DNA from: Gemmatimonadota bacterium
GTDB lineage: Bacteria > Gemmatimonadota > Gemmatimonadetes > Gemmatimonadales > Gemmatimonadaceae
Assembly (NCBI GenBank): GCA_020161135.1
Contig: JAIUOB010000002.1
Span: 310,001 to 374,000, forward strand
Length of the DNA: 64,000 nt
Direction of reading: 5' to 3'
The notes beneath the pieces are model-generated. The model saw only the letters and a list, made by a program, of their open reading frames with translations, ran no database searches and was not told the DNA's origin. The position numbers were made by a program, and so were the translations under genes. Below are positions 43,760 through 52,543 of the stretch, piece by piece (position 1 is the first letter of the stretch; each line of letters starts with the position of its first letter).

Positions 43760-43811
43760 CGCAGCGAAAGTATGCTCATGGGTCCTCCTTCCCTCCAATA
43801 CAGGTCGACCC

Positions 43812-46800
43812 ATGCTCGCCTCCCAGTTCGTCCGCACCTCCATCGCGGTCGCGGCCTTGGCTGGTCTCTCACCGCTCGCGGCGCAGAACGCGCCCAGCGG
43901 TCGCGGCAACCAGTCCCCGAACGCCGCCCCCGCCCCCGTCAACCCGCTCGCGGACCTGCCGTACGCGGCCACCACGAAGGAGGCCGTGTCCCGCTGGACA
44001 CCGCCCGCGTCGGTGGGACGGCAGCTCACCCTCAACGACCTCGTGACGTGGAAGGGGATTCGCGGCACCGCGGTCTCCAACGACGGACGCTGGTTCGCCT
44101 ACACGCTGGCGCCCACGGAGGGTGACGGCGATGTCGTGGTACGCGGCACCGCAGCGGGTGCGCGCGAGATGCGCTTCCCGATCGGTGAAGTCGGCGGCGG
44201 CGGGCGCGGTGGCGCACCGACGATCTCCGGCAACAACCGTTGGGTCGCGTTCAACGTGAACGCGAGCGCCAACGCCGGCCGTGGCGGCCGAGGCGCCGCG
44301 CCGGGTCGCGCGGGTGGTGCTGCTCCCACGCCGGCTGGTCCTGCGGCGCAGCCCAAGCTCGCCATCGTCGACCTGAACGACGGGTCGAAGCGCGAGTTCG
44401 AGAGTGTGCGTGCCTACCGTTTCGCCGGTGACAAGTCGAACTGGCTGGCCATTCATCACGCGGTGCCGAGTGGCGCGGCTGCCGCGGGTGCGGCGGCGGC
44501 CGGCGGTCGTGGTGGTGCGGCAGGTCTCCCGCCGGCCCCCGCGTCGGTGCTCGAGCTCGTCGACCTTGGCACGCCGGGCAGCCTGCCCATGCAGATCGCC
44601 AACGTGTCGGAGTTCGCCTTCACCGACGACGGCGCGTGGCTCGCGTACGCCGTGAGCGCGCCCGACCAGGTGGGGAACAGCGTGCAGTTGCGCGAGCTCA
44701 ACACCGGCGTCACGCGCACGATCGACGCCGCGAAGGCGCAGTATCGCCGCCTGACGTGGGGCGACTCGAGCGCGGCGCTCTCGGCCATGCGCCTCGTGAG
44801 CGACAGTGCGAGCGGCGATGAGCTGGCGACGATCCTCGTGTGGGCGAACGCGACCACGCTCAATGCGCGCCCCATCGAAGTCACGTCGAAGGCGAACGGC
44901 ATCACCGGAGGGCTCGTCATCAGCGCCGACCGCGCCGTGACGTTCAACCGGTCGCGCAGCAGCTTCACCTTCGGGCTGCGCGAGCCGCGTCCGCCACGTG
45001 AGCCGGCCGCGGGCGGCGGCGGTGCCGCACCTGCAGCGAATGCGCCCGCGCCGGGCGCCGGCGCAGGCGGCCAGATTGCCGCCGCGCCGCAGACCAGCCC
45101 CGACGTGCCGTCGCTCATTCTCTGGCACTGGAAGGATCCGCGCACCCAGAGCTCGCAGCAGGTGCAGGAAGCGGCCGATCGCGCGTTCAGCTACGTGGCG
45201 GTGTACGACATCACGTCGCAGAAGGTCACCAAGCTGGCCGACGACAAGCTGCGCACCGTGCAGACGGGCCCCCTCGGCACGTGGGCCGTGGGCAACGACA
45301 TCTCGGCCTACGAGCGTGACGCGAGCATCCGCGGCTTCACCTACCGCGACATGTACGCGGTGAACATGGCCACAGGCGAGCGCAAGGCGATCCAGACCAA
45401 GCTCCCCGGCCAGGGTGGCGGCAGCTTCTCGCCCGACAACGCGAAGTACGCCTACTACGACATGGGCCACTGGAAGGTGTACGACTTCGCGAGCGGCCAG
45501 ACGCGCACCATCACGCAGGGTGTGCCCGCGATCTTCTGGGACGACGAGGACGACCACAACCAGGTGAAGCCCGCCATCGGTGGTGGCTTCGTGGGCTGGT
45601 CGAAGGATGGCAAGTACGCGCTCGTGCGCGACAACTGGGATGTGTGGCGTGTGTCGCTCGACGGGCCGGCCAGCGCGGCGCTCAACCTCACGGGCAACGG
45701 CAAGAAGGAGCAGATCCGCTACCAGTTGCGTGTGGCCGCCGACCCGCGCACCGCGCAGGACGGCATCGACCTGTCGCAGCCGCTCTACTTCGAGACGTAC
45801 GGCGAGTGGACGAAGAAGGAAGGGCTCGCGCGCGTGGACGGCATGAAGGGCGGCGCGACGCGCATCACGTGGGAAGATGCGAAGGTGGACTTCCGCAAGG
45901 CGCGTGATGCCGACGTGTGGGTGTACTCACGCCAGACCGTGAAGAACGCCCCCGACTTCTACGCCGCCGACGATGGCATCCGCAACGAGCGCAAGCTCAC
46001 CGACATCGGCGCGCAGACGAAGGACATCGCCTGGTCGCCGGGCATGGTGCTCATCGACTACACCTGCGAGCAGGGGCTCGGGCGCCGGCAGGCGGCGCTG
46101 TTCCTGCCGGCCGGTTACGAGAAGGGGAAGCGCTACCCGACGCTCACGTACATCTACGAGAAGCTGTCGCAGGGCGCGCATGTGTTCCCCGAGCCCAACG
46201 CGACGCGCTACTCGCACCCCGGCGTCTACACGTCGCGCGGGTACGCCTTCCTGCAGCCCGACATCGCCTACAAGATCAACGATCCCGGCCGCTCGGCGCT
46301 GTGGTGCGTGGTGCCGGCCGTGAAGGCCGCCATCGCCGCGGGCTATGTCGACGCGGGACGCGTGGGGCTGCAGGGACACAGCTGGGGCGGCTACCAGTCC
46401 AGCTTCCTCGCCACGCAGACGAAGGTGTTCAAGACCATCGTCTCGGGCGCGCCGCTCACGGACATGACGTCGATGTTCGGCTCGATCTACTGGAACAGCG
46501 GCAACACCGACGGCTCGATCTTCATCTCGAGCCAGGGACGCTTCACCGGCGGCCCGAACGACGTGCCCGAGGCCTACGACCGCAACTCGCCGCAGAAGTT
46601 CGTGCAGAACGTGTCGAGCCCGATCATGGTGCTGCACAACGACCGTGACGGCGCCGTCGACTTCAACCAGGGGATCACCTGGTACAACCACCTCCGCCAG
46701 ATGAACAAGGAGGTGGTGCTGCTCGAGTACGTGGGCGAGAACCACGGGCTGGCACGCCCCGCCAACCAGAAGGACTACGCGCTGCGCATGACCGAGTGGT

Positions 46801-46943
46801 TCGATGCGCTGCTGCGGGACCAGCCCGCCCCCGAGTGGATGAAGGAGGGGGTGCCGCGCCTGCGCATGGAACAGCACCTCAAGGACCGGCGCACGATGGT
46901 GGACCCGAAGGCCGCCCCGACGGCGGCGCGCATCACGCCGTAA
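43812..46943 (+). CDS. secreted prolyl-oligopeptidase family (S9) peptidase
   Basis: A 1043-residue protein with a signal peptide (LSPLAAQ). The N-terminal 680 residues form a WD/propeller region broken by Gly/Ala-rich low-complexity loops (GRGGRGAAPGRAG, AAAGAAAAGGRGGAA, PAANAPAPGAGAGG), not present in ordinary S9 members. The alpha/beta-hydrolase domain has nucleophile S857 in LQGHSWGGYQ, the Asp in LHNDRDGAVDF and the His in GENHGLARP. S9 enzymes cleave small peptides entering through the propeller. The gene is monocistronic; a strong hairpin follows its stop. Confidence 0.94.
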   Translation: MLASQFVRTSIAVAALAGLSPLAAQNAPSGRGNQSPNAAPAPVNPLADLPYAATTKEAVSRWTPPASVGRQLTLNDLVTWKGIRGTAVSNDGRWFAYTLAPTEGDGDVVVRGTAAGAREMRFPIGEVGGGGRGGAPTISGNNRWVAFNVNASANAGRGGRGAAPGRAGGAAPTPAGPAAQPKLAIVDLNDGSKREFESVRAYRFAGDKSNWLAIHHAVPSGAAAAGAAAAGGRGGAAGLPPAPASVLELVDLGTPGSLPMQIANVSEFAFTDDGAWLAYAVSAPDQVGNSVQLRELNTGVTRTIDAAKAQYRRLTWGDSSAALSAMRLVSDSASGDELATILVWANATTLNARPIEVTSKANGITGGLVISADRAVTFNRSRSSFTFGLREPRPPREPAAGGGGAAPAANAPAPGAGAGGQIAAAPQTSPDVPSLILWHWKDPRTQSSQQVQEAADRAFSYVAVYDITSQKVTKLADDKLRTVQTGPLGTWAVGNDISAYERDASIRGFTYRDMYAVNMATGERKAIQTKLPGQGGGSFSPDNAKYAYYDMGHWKVYDFASGQTRTITQGVPAIFWDDEDDHNQVKPAIGGGFVGWSKDGKYALVRDNWDVWRVSLDGPASAALNLTGNGKKEQIRYQLRVAADPRTAQDGIDLSQPLYFETYGEWTKKEGLARVDGMKGGATRITWEDAKVDFRKARDADVWVYSRQTVKNAPDFYAADDGIRNERKLTDIGAQTKDIAWSPGMVLIDYTCEQGLGRRQAALFLPAGYEKGKRYPTLTYIYEKLSQGAHVFPEPNATRYSHPGVYTSRGYAFLQPDIAYKINDPGRSALWCVVPAVKAAIAAGYVDAGRVGLQGHSWGGYQSSFLATQTKVFKTIVSGAPLTDMTSMFGSIYWNSGNTDGSIFISSQGRFTGGPNDVPEAYDRNSPQKFVQNVSSPIMVLHNDRDGAVDFNQGITWYNHLRQMNKEVVLLEYVGENHGLARPANQKDYALRMTEWFDALLRDQPAPEWMKEGVPRLRMEQHLKDRRTMVDPKAAPTAARITP

Positions 46944-46963
46944 GGGAGCCGTTCGACACACGC

Positions 46964-47005
46964 CACATCGCCGGCTCTGCGCTATCGCGCGGAGCCGGCG
47001 ATGTG
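46964..47005. terminator. long GC hairpin between convergent genes
   Basis: CACATCGCCGGCTC (46964-46977) and GAGCCGGCGATGTG (46992-47005) are perfectly complementary, and the stem extends inward to a 4-nt loop TATC with one T-G pair, 19 bp in all. It lies 20 bp after the S9 peptidase stop and 20 bp after the convergent DUF1801 gene stop, so it can act as a bidirectional terminator although no strong U-tract follows. Confidence 0.75.
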
Positions 47006-47024
47006 CGTTTCGGGCGATGGCGTT

Positions 47025-47579
47025 TCAGGCGCCGCCGTAGCGGCGACGCACGTCGGCGATGCTGAGCTCCACGAGCTGCTCGAGCACGCGCAGGTCGAGA
47101 TCGGCGAGCTGCTTGAAGTACAGGCACGCCTTCCCCATGGAGTGCTTGCCCAGCTTCGCGCGCAGCGCGGTCTGGCTCGACTCGTCGCCGAGCAGGTACA
47201 GCACCAACTCGCGGCCCCGAATGGCGAAGCCGGTGAGTGGCGCCTCGCCCGTGCGGCCGCTCTCGTAGGTGTAGTGGTAGCTGCCAAAGCCGACGATGCT
47301 CGGCCCCCACATGGCGGGCGGCTTGCCGGTGACGCGCGCGAGGAGCGTGATGAGCGCCCGACAGTCGGCGTCCTGCTGCGGCGTGGCGCGCGACGCGATG
47401 TAGTCGGCGACGCTTGCAGCGGTGGGCTTGGTCTTGTTCTCGGTCTTGCTGGCGGCCTTCTTCGCGACCTTCGTGGTCGCCTTCTTCACAACCTTCTTGG
47501 CGACCTTCTTCGCGAGCTTCTTGGCGGGCTTCTTGGCGGGCTTCTTGGCGACCTTCTTGGTGACCTTCTTGGCGGGCAT
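47025..47579 (-). CDS. DUF1801 protein with histone H1-like lysine/alanine tail
   Basis: A 184-residue protein starting at ATG 47579 (MPAKKVTKK; a GTG-type upstream start at 47591 is possible). Residues 1-50 are nearly all Lys, Ala, Pro and Val in AKK/PAKK repeats, like bacterial histone H1-type tails. Residues 60-183 are a DUF1801 (YdhG-like) domain: VADYIASRATPQQDADCRAL, PAMWGPSIVGFGSYHYTY, FAIRGRELVLYLLGD, and SIADVRRRYGGA at the end. The tail should bind nucleic acid non-specifically. DUF1801 function is unknown; in other proteins it appears as a small stand-alone domain. Confidence 0.87.
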   Translation of the reverse strand: MPAKKVTKKVAKKPAKKPAKKLAKKVAKKVVKKATTKVAKKAASKTENKTKPTAASVADYIASRATPQQDADCRALITLLARVTGKPPAMWGPSIVGFGSYHYTYESGRTGEAPLTGFAIRGRELVLYLLGDESSQTALRAKLGKHSMGKACLYFKQLADLDLRVLEQLVELSIADVRRRYGGA

Positions 47580-47707
47580 GGGAGTCGACACAGGGGGCGG
47601 GAGTGCGGCACCGCACGGGGCGTGCCGCCGGACGACCCCGAAATTCTACCGCCTTCCCCCGCCCCTGCCACCAGCGCGCAGAGCCCGCGCGCCTCGCCAG
47701 CCGTTGG

Positions 47708-48973
47708 TCAGCTGCGCGGGTCGTTCACGACGCCGGCAAACAGGATGGTGCCGCTGAGTCGTTCACGGATGAAGAACACGAACGGCGCGTCGAAGCGGAC
47801 GGCGAGGGGCAGCGACACGAGCCGAATCCCCACGGCGGTCACCGCCGCGGCACGCGTGCCGGCTTCGTCCACCTCCAGCGCCACACCGTGCTGCACGAAC
47901 GAGATCTTCGTCGCCGCCGTGGGCACCAGCTGCGGAAACTCGGCCGCGTTGGTGAAGGCACGCGACATCCCCATCGTGCGGAGTGCGCCACTCAGCTCCA
48001 GCGAGCCACGCACCGTGAAGCGCGGCAGGTGCACCTGGGCGCCGGAGGACACCGGACGCAGCCCGCTCACAATGCGCTGATACGTCGCCGTGTCGAGCGA
48101 CGCCGCCAACGCCGCCGCCGATCCACTGCGCGGCTTGACGAGGACCATGCTGTACGACGCGTTGCCGTAGGGCAGTTCGGCCGCCTCGAGCTCCGGCGTC
48201 GCGTACGCATTGAAGCGGTCCTCGCGCTGCATCATGGGCACCGACACCTGCTGTCCCGTCGCGAGCGTGAACGGCTGCGCCGTGGTCTTCTTCGCATCGA
48301 ACGCGTCGCGCCACGTGCCCGCGAAGTACACCGCATTCGCGAGGATCATGACGAGGTCGGGCGATGCGTTCCCCTCGAGCACCTTGGGCACCATCCCCTT
48401 GGTCTCGCGGCCGCCCCACGCATTCACCGAGTCGTACAGCTGCTGCGGCGTGGCCACGGTCTGGACCGGAGCGCCGAAGTACTCGCGCGCCAAGCGCACG
48501 AAGCCGGTGTCGGGCGGGAAGCCCTGCCGGCTGAACACGCCATTCGCGGTGGTGAGCGTCACCTGGCTGTCGAGCGTAGGGAGCAGCGTCCGCAGGTCGC
48601 GGTACGCCACGTTGATCTCGTCACGACTGCGCGCGCCCCAGCCGAGCGTACGCTGCATTTCGCTGAGCGTCTGTCCCGCCGCGCCGTTCATGGTGAGCCC
48701 CAGCGCATACGACACGCTGAGCGGCGAGAGGAGCACGTTCTTCGTGGCGCCCGCGCTGGTCGTGCGCAGCAGTTGCAGCGCGAACTGGTTGTTGGCCCCG
48801 ATGCCCTCGCGTTCGGCGACCGACAGGGCGCGCGGCAGCGCGGTGAGCGAATCGGCCCCCCTCGGCTGCTGTTCGGTGGGGCTGCCGTCACCACAGGCGC
48901 CGAGGACCAGCGCGGAGACGAGGGCGAGTACCGCGGAACGCGGTGCGCGGGAGCGGACCAGTGGACGAGTCAT
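47708..48973 (-). CDS. serpin-family protease inhibitor lipoprotein
   Basis: A 421-residue protein. ATG at 48973 gives a lipoprotein signal with lipobox LGAC (ALVLGACGDGS). The serpin fold is recognisable along its length: NNQFALQLLR, NVLLSPLSVSYALGLTMNGA, ILANAVYFAGTWRDAF, LPRFTVRGSLELSGALRTMGM, and the hinge and end region VALEVDEAGTRAAAVTAVGI followed by FDAPFVFFIRERLSGTILFAG. Small Ala residues in the hinge fit an inhibitory serpin. The reactive loop is about 15 residues (RLVSLPLAVR). It should be anchored in the envelope, perhaps guarding against own or foreign proteases. Confidence 0.94.
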   Translation of the reverse strand: MTRPLVRSRAPRSAVLALVSALVLGACGDGSPTEQQPRGADSLTALPRALSVAEREGIGANNQFALQLLRTTSAGATKNVLLSPLSVSYALGLTMNGAAGQTLSEMQRTLGWGARSRDEINVAYRDLRTLLPTLDSQVTLTTANGVFSRQGFPPDTGFVRLAREYFGAPVQTVATPQQLYDSVNAWGGRETKGMVPKVLEGNASPDLVMILANAVYFAGTWRDAFDAKKTTAQPFTLATGQQVSVPMMQREDRFNAYATPELEAAELPYGNASYSMVLVKPRSGSAAALAASLDTATYQRIVSGLRPVSSGAQVHLPRFTVRGSLELSGALRTMGMSRAFTNAAEFPQLVPTAATKISFVQHGVALEVDEAGTRAAAVTAVGIRLVSLPLAVRFDAPFVFFIRERLSGTILFAGVVNDPRS

Positions 48974-49212
48974 GGCGGGATCGGAGCTCGGGGTGGGCGT
49001 GGCGCGCGGGCGCCGTCGTCCTGCATACCCCGCCAGCAACCGGGGTGTCACTGCGCGGCAGTGACGAGTCGCGCGAGCGCTGACGGACGGCGTACTCGCG
49101 TCCGCTCGTACCAGCGCGTCCGTCCCCCCGACCGCCCGGGCCCTGCGTCACTCGACGTCCGGTGGCTAGAGTTCATCCGGTCCCGAGTGCTTCCATCCCC
49201 GCCCCGCCCCTC

Positions 49213-50514
49213 ATGCGACGTCGCATCACCGTGCTCGCCCTCGCCGCGCTGAGCGCGGCCACCACCCCACGCGCGGTCCACGCCCAGAGTCTTGGCGAGC
49301 GCCTGAAGCAGCGCGCCGCCGAACGCGCCAAGCAGCGCGCCGAAGACGCGGTCAACCGCAAGACCGATGAGGTCGTCGACAAAGCCATCGACGGCAGCCT
49401 CACGGTGGTGAAATGTGTGGTCACGGACACCGCGTGCATCGACAAGGCGCGTGCCGACGGACGGACCGTCGTGCGCACCGACAAGGAGGGGAAGACCATT
49501 CCCGCCGACGTCGCCGTGGAGAAGGAGGCCGCCAGCACGGCCGCAAAGTCCGCCGAGTCCGCAGGCCCCGCCCGCACCGCCACGGCGGCCGCGTGGGCGA
49601 ACTACGACTTCCTGCCCGGTGAGAAGCCGCTTGTCGTCACCGACTTCGGCCAGGACGTGGTCGGCGACTTCCCCCGCAAGCTCGAGGCGATTGGCGGCAA
49701 CTGGGAAGTGGTGGAGATCGAGGGCGAGCGCTGGATGCGCGGCAACGGCAAGCCCAACGAGTTCGCGATCAAGGCGGCCGGCCCGCTCCCCGCGCGCTGG
49801 ACACTCGAGTTCGAGTTGCTCGGCACAGCCGGCGAATGCTGGGTGTACCCAGGTGGCACGGCCGACCTCCCCTACGTCAACTTCTCGGCACGTCACGACG
49901 GCGGCTACGTGCGACAGGACGGTACCGTGACGCGCGTGAATGCCAAGGATGACGATGGCCTCGGCGTGCCCTACCAGGCGCGCATCATGGTGGATGGGAA
50001 CTACGTCAAGGCGTACATCGACGCCAAGCGCGTGGTCAACGTGCCGAACCTCACGCACACGCGCACCGATCGCGTGCACTTCTGGTGCGACGGCAGTGAC
50101 GAGGAGCCGATCTTCGTCCGCAACCTGCGACTCGCTGGTGGCGGTCGGAAGCTGTACGATGCGCTCGCGGAGTCGGGGCGCGTGGCCACGCAGGGGATCT
50201 ACTTCGATACCGGCAAGGACGTGATTCGCCCCGAGAGCACGCCGACGCTCAAGGAGATCGCCACCATGCTCAGCGAGCATGCCGACCTGCAGCTCACCAT
50301 CGAGGGGCACACGGACAACGTCGGTGCAGCCGCCGCCAACCTCGCCCTGTCCCAGAAGCGTGCCGACGCGGTGCGCAGCGCGCTCATCTCGCAGTTCGGT
50401 GTCGATGGCGCGCGACTGACTGCCAGGGGGTTGGGCCAGACGGTCCCCGCCGCGCCCAACACGACGCCGGAAGGGCGCCAGCAGAACCGTCGCGTGGAGT
50501 TGGTGAAGCGCTGA
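49213..50514 (+). CDS. OmpA-family outer-membrane/peptidoglycan-binding protein
   Basis: A 433-residue protein starting at ATG 49213 with a signal peptide (PRAVHAQ). A coiled, charged stretch (LKQRAAERAKQRAEDAVNRKTDEVVDKA) precedes a middle domain that looks like a concanavalin-like beta sandwich (WTLEFELLGTAGECWVYPG, YQARIMVDGNYVKAYIDAKRV). The C-terminal 115 residues are a standard OmpA domain: GIYFDTGKDVIRPES, LTIEGHTDNVG, LSQKRADAVRSAL, GLGQTVPAAPN, RQQNRRVEL, which binds peptidoglycan. No N-terminal eight-strand barrel is present. Confidence 0.92.
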   Translation: MRRRITVLALAALSAATTPRAVHAQSLGERLKQRAAERAKQRAEDAVNRKTDEVVDKAIDGSLTVVKCVVTDTACIDKARADGRTVVRTDKEGKTIPADVAVEKEAASTAAKSAESAGPARTATAAAWANYDFLPGEKPLVVTDFGQDVVGDFPRKLEAIGGNWEVVEIEGERWMRGNGKPNEFAIKAAGPLPARWTLEFELLGTAGECWVYPGGTADLPYVNFSARHDGGYVRQDGTVTRVNAKDDDGLGVPYQARIMVDGNYVKAYIDAKRVVNVPNLTHTRTDRVHFWCDGSDEEPIFVRNLRLAGGGRKLYDALAESGRVATQGIYFDTGKDVIRPESTPTLKEIATMLSEHADLQLTIEGHTDNVGAAAANLALSQKRADAVRSALISQFGVDGARLTARGLGQTVPAAPNTTPEGRQQNRRVELVKR

Positions 50515-50569
50515 GCGGCGGGCGTGCGGCTCTCCCCCCTCGAGCCCCACATCGCCGCTCGGCGCCAGG

Positions 50570-51055
50570 CTAGCCCGCCATCGCCGCCTCGATCGCGGCG
50601 ATGTCGATCTTGCGCATCGTCATCATGGCCGCGAAGGCCCGCTGCGACACCGTGGGGTCCGGGTGGCTGACCGCGCGCGACAGGATCGACGGCGTGATCT
50701 GCCAGTTGATCCCCCACCGGTCCTTGCACCAGCCGCACTGACTCTCCGCGCCGCCGTTGCCGACGATGGCGTTCCAGTAGCGGTCGGTCTCCTCCTGCGT
50801 GTCGGTCGCGATCTGCATGGAGAAGGCCTCGCTGTGCGTGAAGGCCGGCCCGCCGTTGAGCCCCAGGCAGCGCACGCCGCAGACGGTGAACTCGACCGTG
50901 AGCACTTGCCCCTTCACCCCGCCGGGGTAGTCGCTCGGGGCGCGGTGCACCGCCAGCACTTCCGAGTCGGGAAAGGTGGCGGCGTAGAAGCGCGCGGCCT
51001 CCTCGGCGCCGGTGTCGTACCAGATGCAGATGGTGTTCTTCGCGGGAGCAGACAT
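50570..51055 (-). CDS. VOC-superfamily protein, PhnB/3-demethylubiquinone-methyltransferase-like
   Basis: A 161-residue cytoplasmic protein starting at ATG 51055. It shows the PhnB-like pattern: CIWYDTGAEEAARFYAATFPDSEV, VLTVEFTVCGVRCLGLNGGPAF, MQIATDTQEETDRYWNAIV, GWCKDRWGINWQITP. These are small paired beta-alpha-beta-beta-beta units; the family has been linked to antibiotic-binding and dioxygenase-like folds but most members are uncharacterised. Tail: a helix (IDIAAIEAAMAG). Divergent from the gene at 51197. Confidence 0.9.
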   Translation of the reverse strand: MSAPAKNTICIWYDTGAEEAARFYAATFPDSEVLAVHRAPSDYPGGVKGQVLTVEFTVCGVRCLGLNGGPAFTHSEAFSMQIATDTQEETDRYWNAIVGNGGAESQCGWCKDRWGINWQITPSILSRAVSHPDPTVSQRAFAAMMTMRKIDIAAIEAAMAG

Positions 51056-51196
51056 GACGACCTCATCGAGCGGGTGTATGTGTGCGGTGGCAGCGCCGAA
51101 CCGCAGGATACCCGTTGGACGCACGCGACGGTCCGGAATCATCGCTCGCGTGTCGGCCACCGCACCTGTGGACCGACGCCCCCGATAGCTTTCGGC

Positions 51197-51886
51197 ATGC
51201 CGTCACACCAGGGAAGGACGCAACGCGCGCACACCGCACGACGTCGGGGCCCCGCGACTGCGCTGGGCGCATGGTCGGTGCTCGCGCTCGTCGCCGTGGG
51301 CGTCCCGCAGAGGCCGCTGCGTGGGCAAGCGGCGCCGTCGCCGGCCGCGGTGACGGTCGACTCGTCCCGCCACGATGCTGCCACGTCGCACCGCGCGCAC
51401 CTGACGCTCGTCGCCGCCGGCGCGTTGGGGGCGGCGACGTTCAACCAGGCCACCGCCATGCCCGCCGCATGGCCGCGCACGTGGCGTGGCTACGGCGCGC
51501 GGGTGGCCGACCAGGCGGGATTCGCGGTAGCTGAGGAGTCGCTGCGTGCCGTGTTGACGCGCGCGTCGCCGTGGCGGGCGCCGCGTGACGCCGCCGCTGT
51601 CCCCTGCGAGGGCGCCGGCCCCGGACACGCCTGGGTCGCCCGCGTCGGACGCGCGGCCTCCTGCGGCATCGCCCGCACGCTGGTCGTGCGCACCGCGAGC
51701 GGCGCGCGCCGCCCCAACCTGCCCCTCCTCGGCGCCATCGCGGGGGCGAGTGCGCTCAGCCTCGCCTGGCGCCCCGAGCGCGCCGACCATGGCAAGGGGC
51801 TGGTGTTCGTCGGCACCCGCTTCGGCGTGGTGACCGGTGGTGCGGCCCTCACCGACGCGTGGCGGGCGTTGCGGGGGCGGGAGTAG
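51197..51886 (+). CDS. exported hypothetical protein
   Basis: A 229-residue protein with a long N-terminal signal (ALGAWSVLALVAVGVPQRPLRGQ). The mature part has two short hydrophobic segments (LTLVAAGALGAATFNQA; LPLLGAIAGASALSLAW) and two cysteines (CEGAG, ASCGIA) that could be disulfide linked. A helix-rich envelope protein is likely; I do not recognise a family. Codon bias (high GC3) supports it as a gene. DUF6526 follows 62 bp downstream. Confidence 0.6.
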   Translation: MPSHQGRTQRAHTARRRGPATALGAWSVLALVAVGVPQRPLRGQAAPSPAAVTVDSSRHDAATSHRAHLTLVAAGALGAATFNQATAMPAAWPRTWRGYGARVADQAGFAVAEESLRAVLTRASPWRAPRDAAAVPCEGAGPGHAWVARVGRAASCGIARTLVVRTASGARRPNLPLLGAIAGASALSLAWRPERADHGKGLVFVGTRFGVVTGGAALTDAWRALRGRE

Positions 51887-51948
51887 GCGCGCGCCGCCGC
51901 CGTATCTTTGCCAGACACGTGCCGCCCCGTTCCCTCACCGTTCGACTC

Positions 51949-52389
51949 ATGCCACCCACAGGCCAGACGTACGCGAACCACACGCAGTTCTTTCCGCCGT
52001 ACCACTACGTCACGTCGCCACTCGGCTTCCTCTACTTCATCTGGGCGGCGGTGCGGCTCGTGCAGCATCGGGACGCTGATCATCTCTTCGCGTTCATCGG
52101 CGCGGCTGCACTGTTGGGGCTCGTCGCCGTGGCGCGCCTGTCGCCGCTGCGGGCGCAGGATCGCCTGATCCGCCTCGAGGAGCAGCTCCGCTACGAGCGC
52201 CTGCTCACGGCCGACCAGCGCGCGCGGGTGGCCGAGACGTTCTCGCCGCGGCACTACATCGCGCTGCGCTTTGCCAGCGATGGCGAGTTGCCCGGCCTCG
52301 TCGAGGCGGTCCTGGCCAATCCGTCCATGCCGTCGAAGCAGATCAAGCAGTCCATCAAGACCTGGCGGGGCGACTACTTCCGCGTCTGA
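51949..52389 (+). CDS. DUF6526 membrane protein
   Basis: A 146-residue protein. It starts TYANHTQFFPPYHYVTSPLGF, has two hydrophobic helices (FLYFIWAAVRLV; FAFIGAAALLGLVAV), then LRAQDRLIRLEEQLRYERLL and a conserved soluble end (YIALRFASDGELPGLVEAVL, KQIKQSIKTWRGDYFRV). This fits DUF6526 proteins of Bacteroidota and related phyla, all uncharacterised. The start at 51949 follows the family length. Confidence 0.87.
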   Translation: MPPTGQTYANHTQFFPPYHYVTSPLGFLYFIWAAVRLVQHRDADHLFAFIGAAALLGLVAVARLSPLRAQDRLIRLEEQLRYERLLTADQRARVAETFSPRHYIALRFASDGELPGLVEAVLANPSMPSKQIKQSIKTWRGDYFRV

Positions 52390-52409
52390 CGCTGGGGGAT
52401 GGGGGGGTC

Positions 52410-52470
52410 GGGGTCAGAGTTGGGGTCAGCCCCCAACTCTGACCCCAACTCTTACCCCAACTCTGACCCC
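52410..52470. repeat. GGGGTCAGAGTT inverted and tandem repeat
   Basis: A perfect 16-bp stem, GGGGTCAGAGTTGGGG (52410-52425) with CCCCAACTCTGACCCC (52431-52446), has a 5-nt loop. Two more copies of the 12-mer AACTCTGACCCC (one with T for G) follow in tandem to 52470. It shares GGGGTCAGA with the palindromes at 54.2, 56.7 and 59.9 kb. It could also end the DUF6526 transcript. Confidence 0.85.
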
Positions 52471-52543
52471 GCCCCGGACGTAGCTTCCCGGGGCAGCGAT
52501 GCCACCCTGTCTCCCCACCGCCCCTCCGGCACTCATCCCACGC

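Noticed and set aside
52435..52470. Tandem 12-mers considered as a CRISPR or direct-repeat array
   Set aside because: Units abut without spacers and belong to the GGGGTCAGA repeat family; no cas genes.
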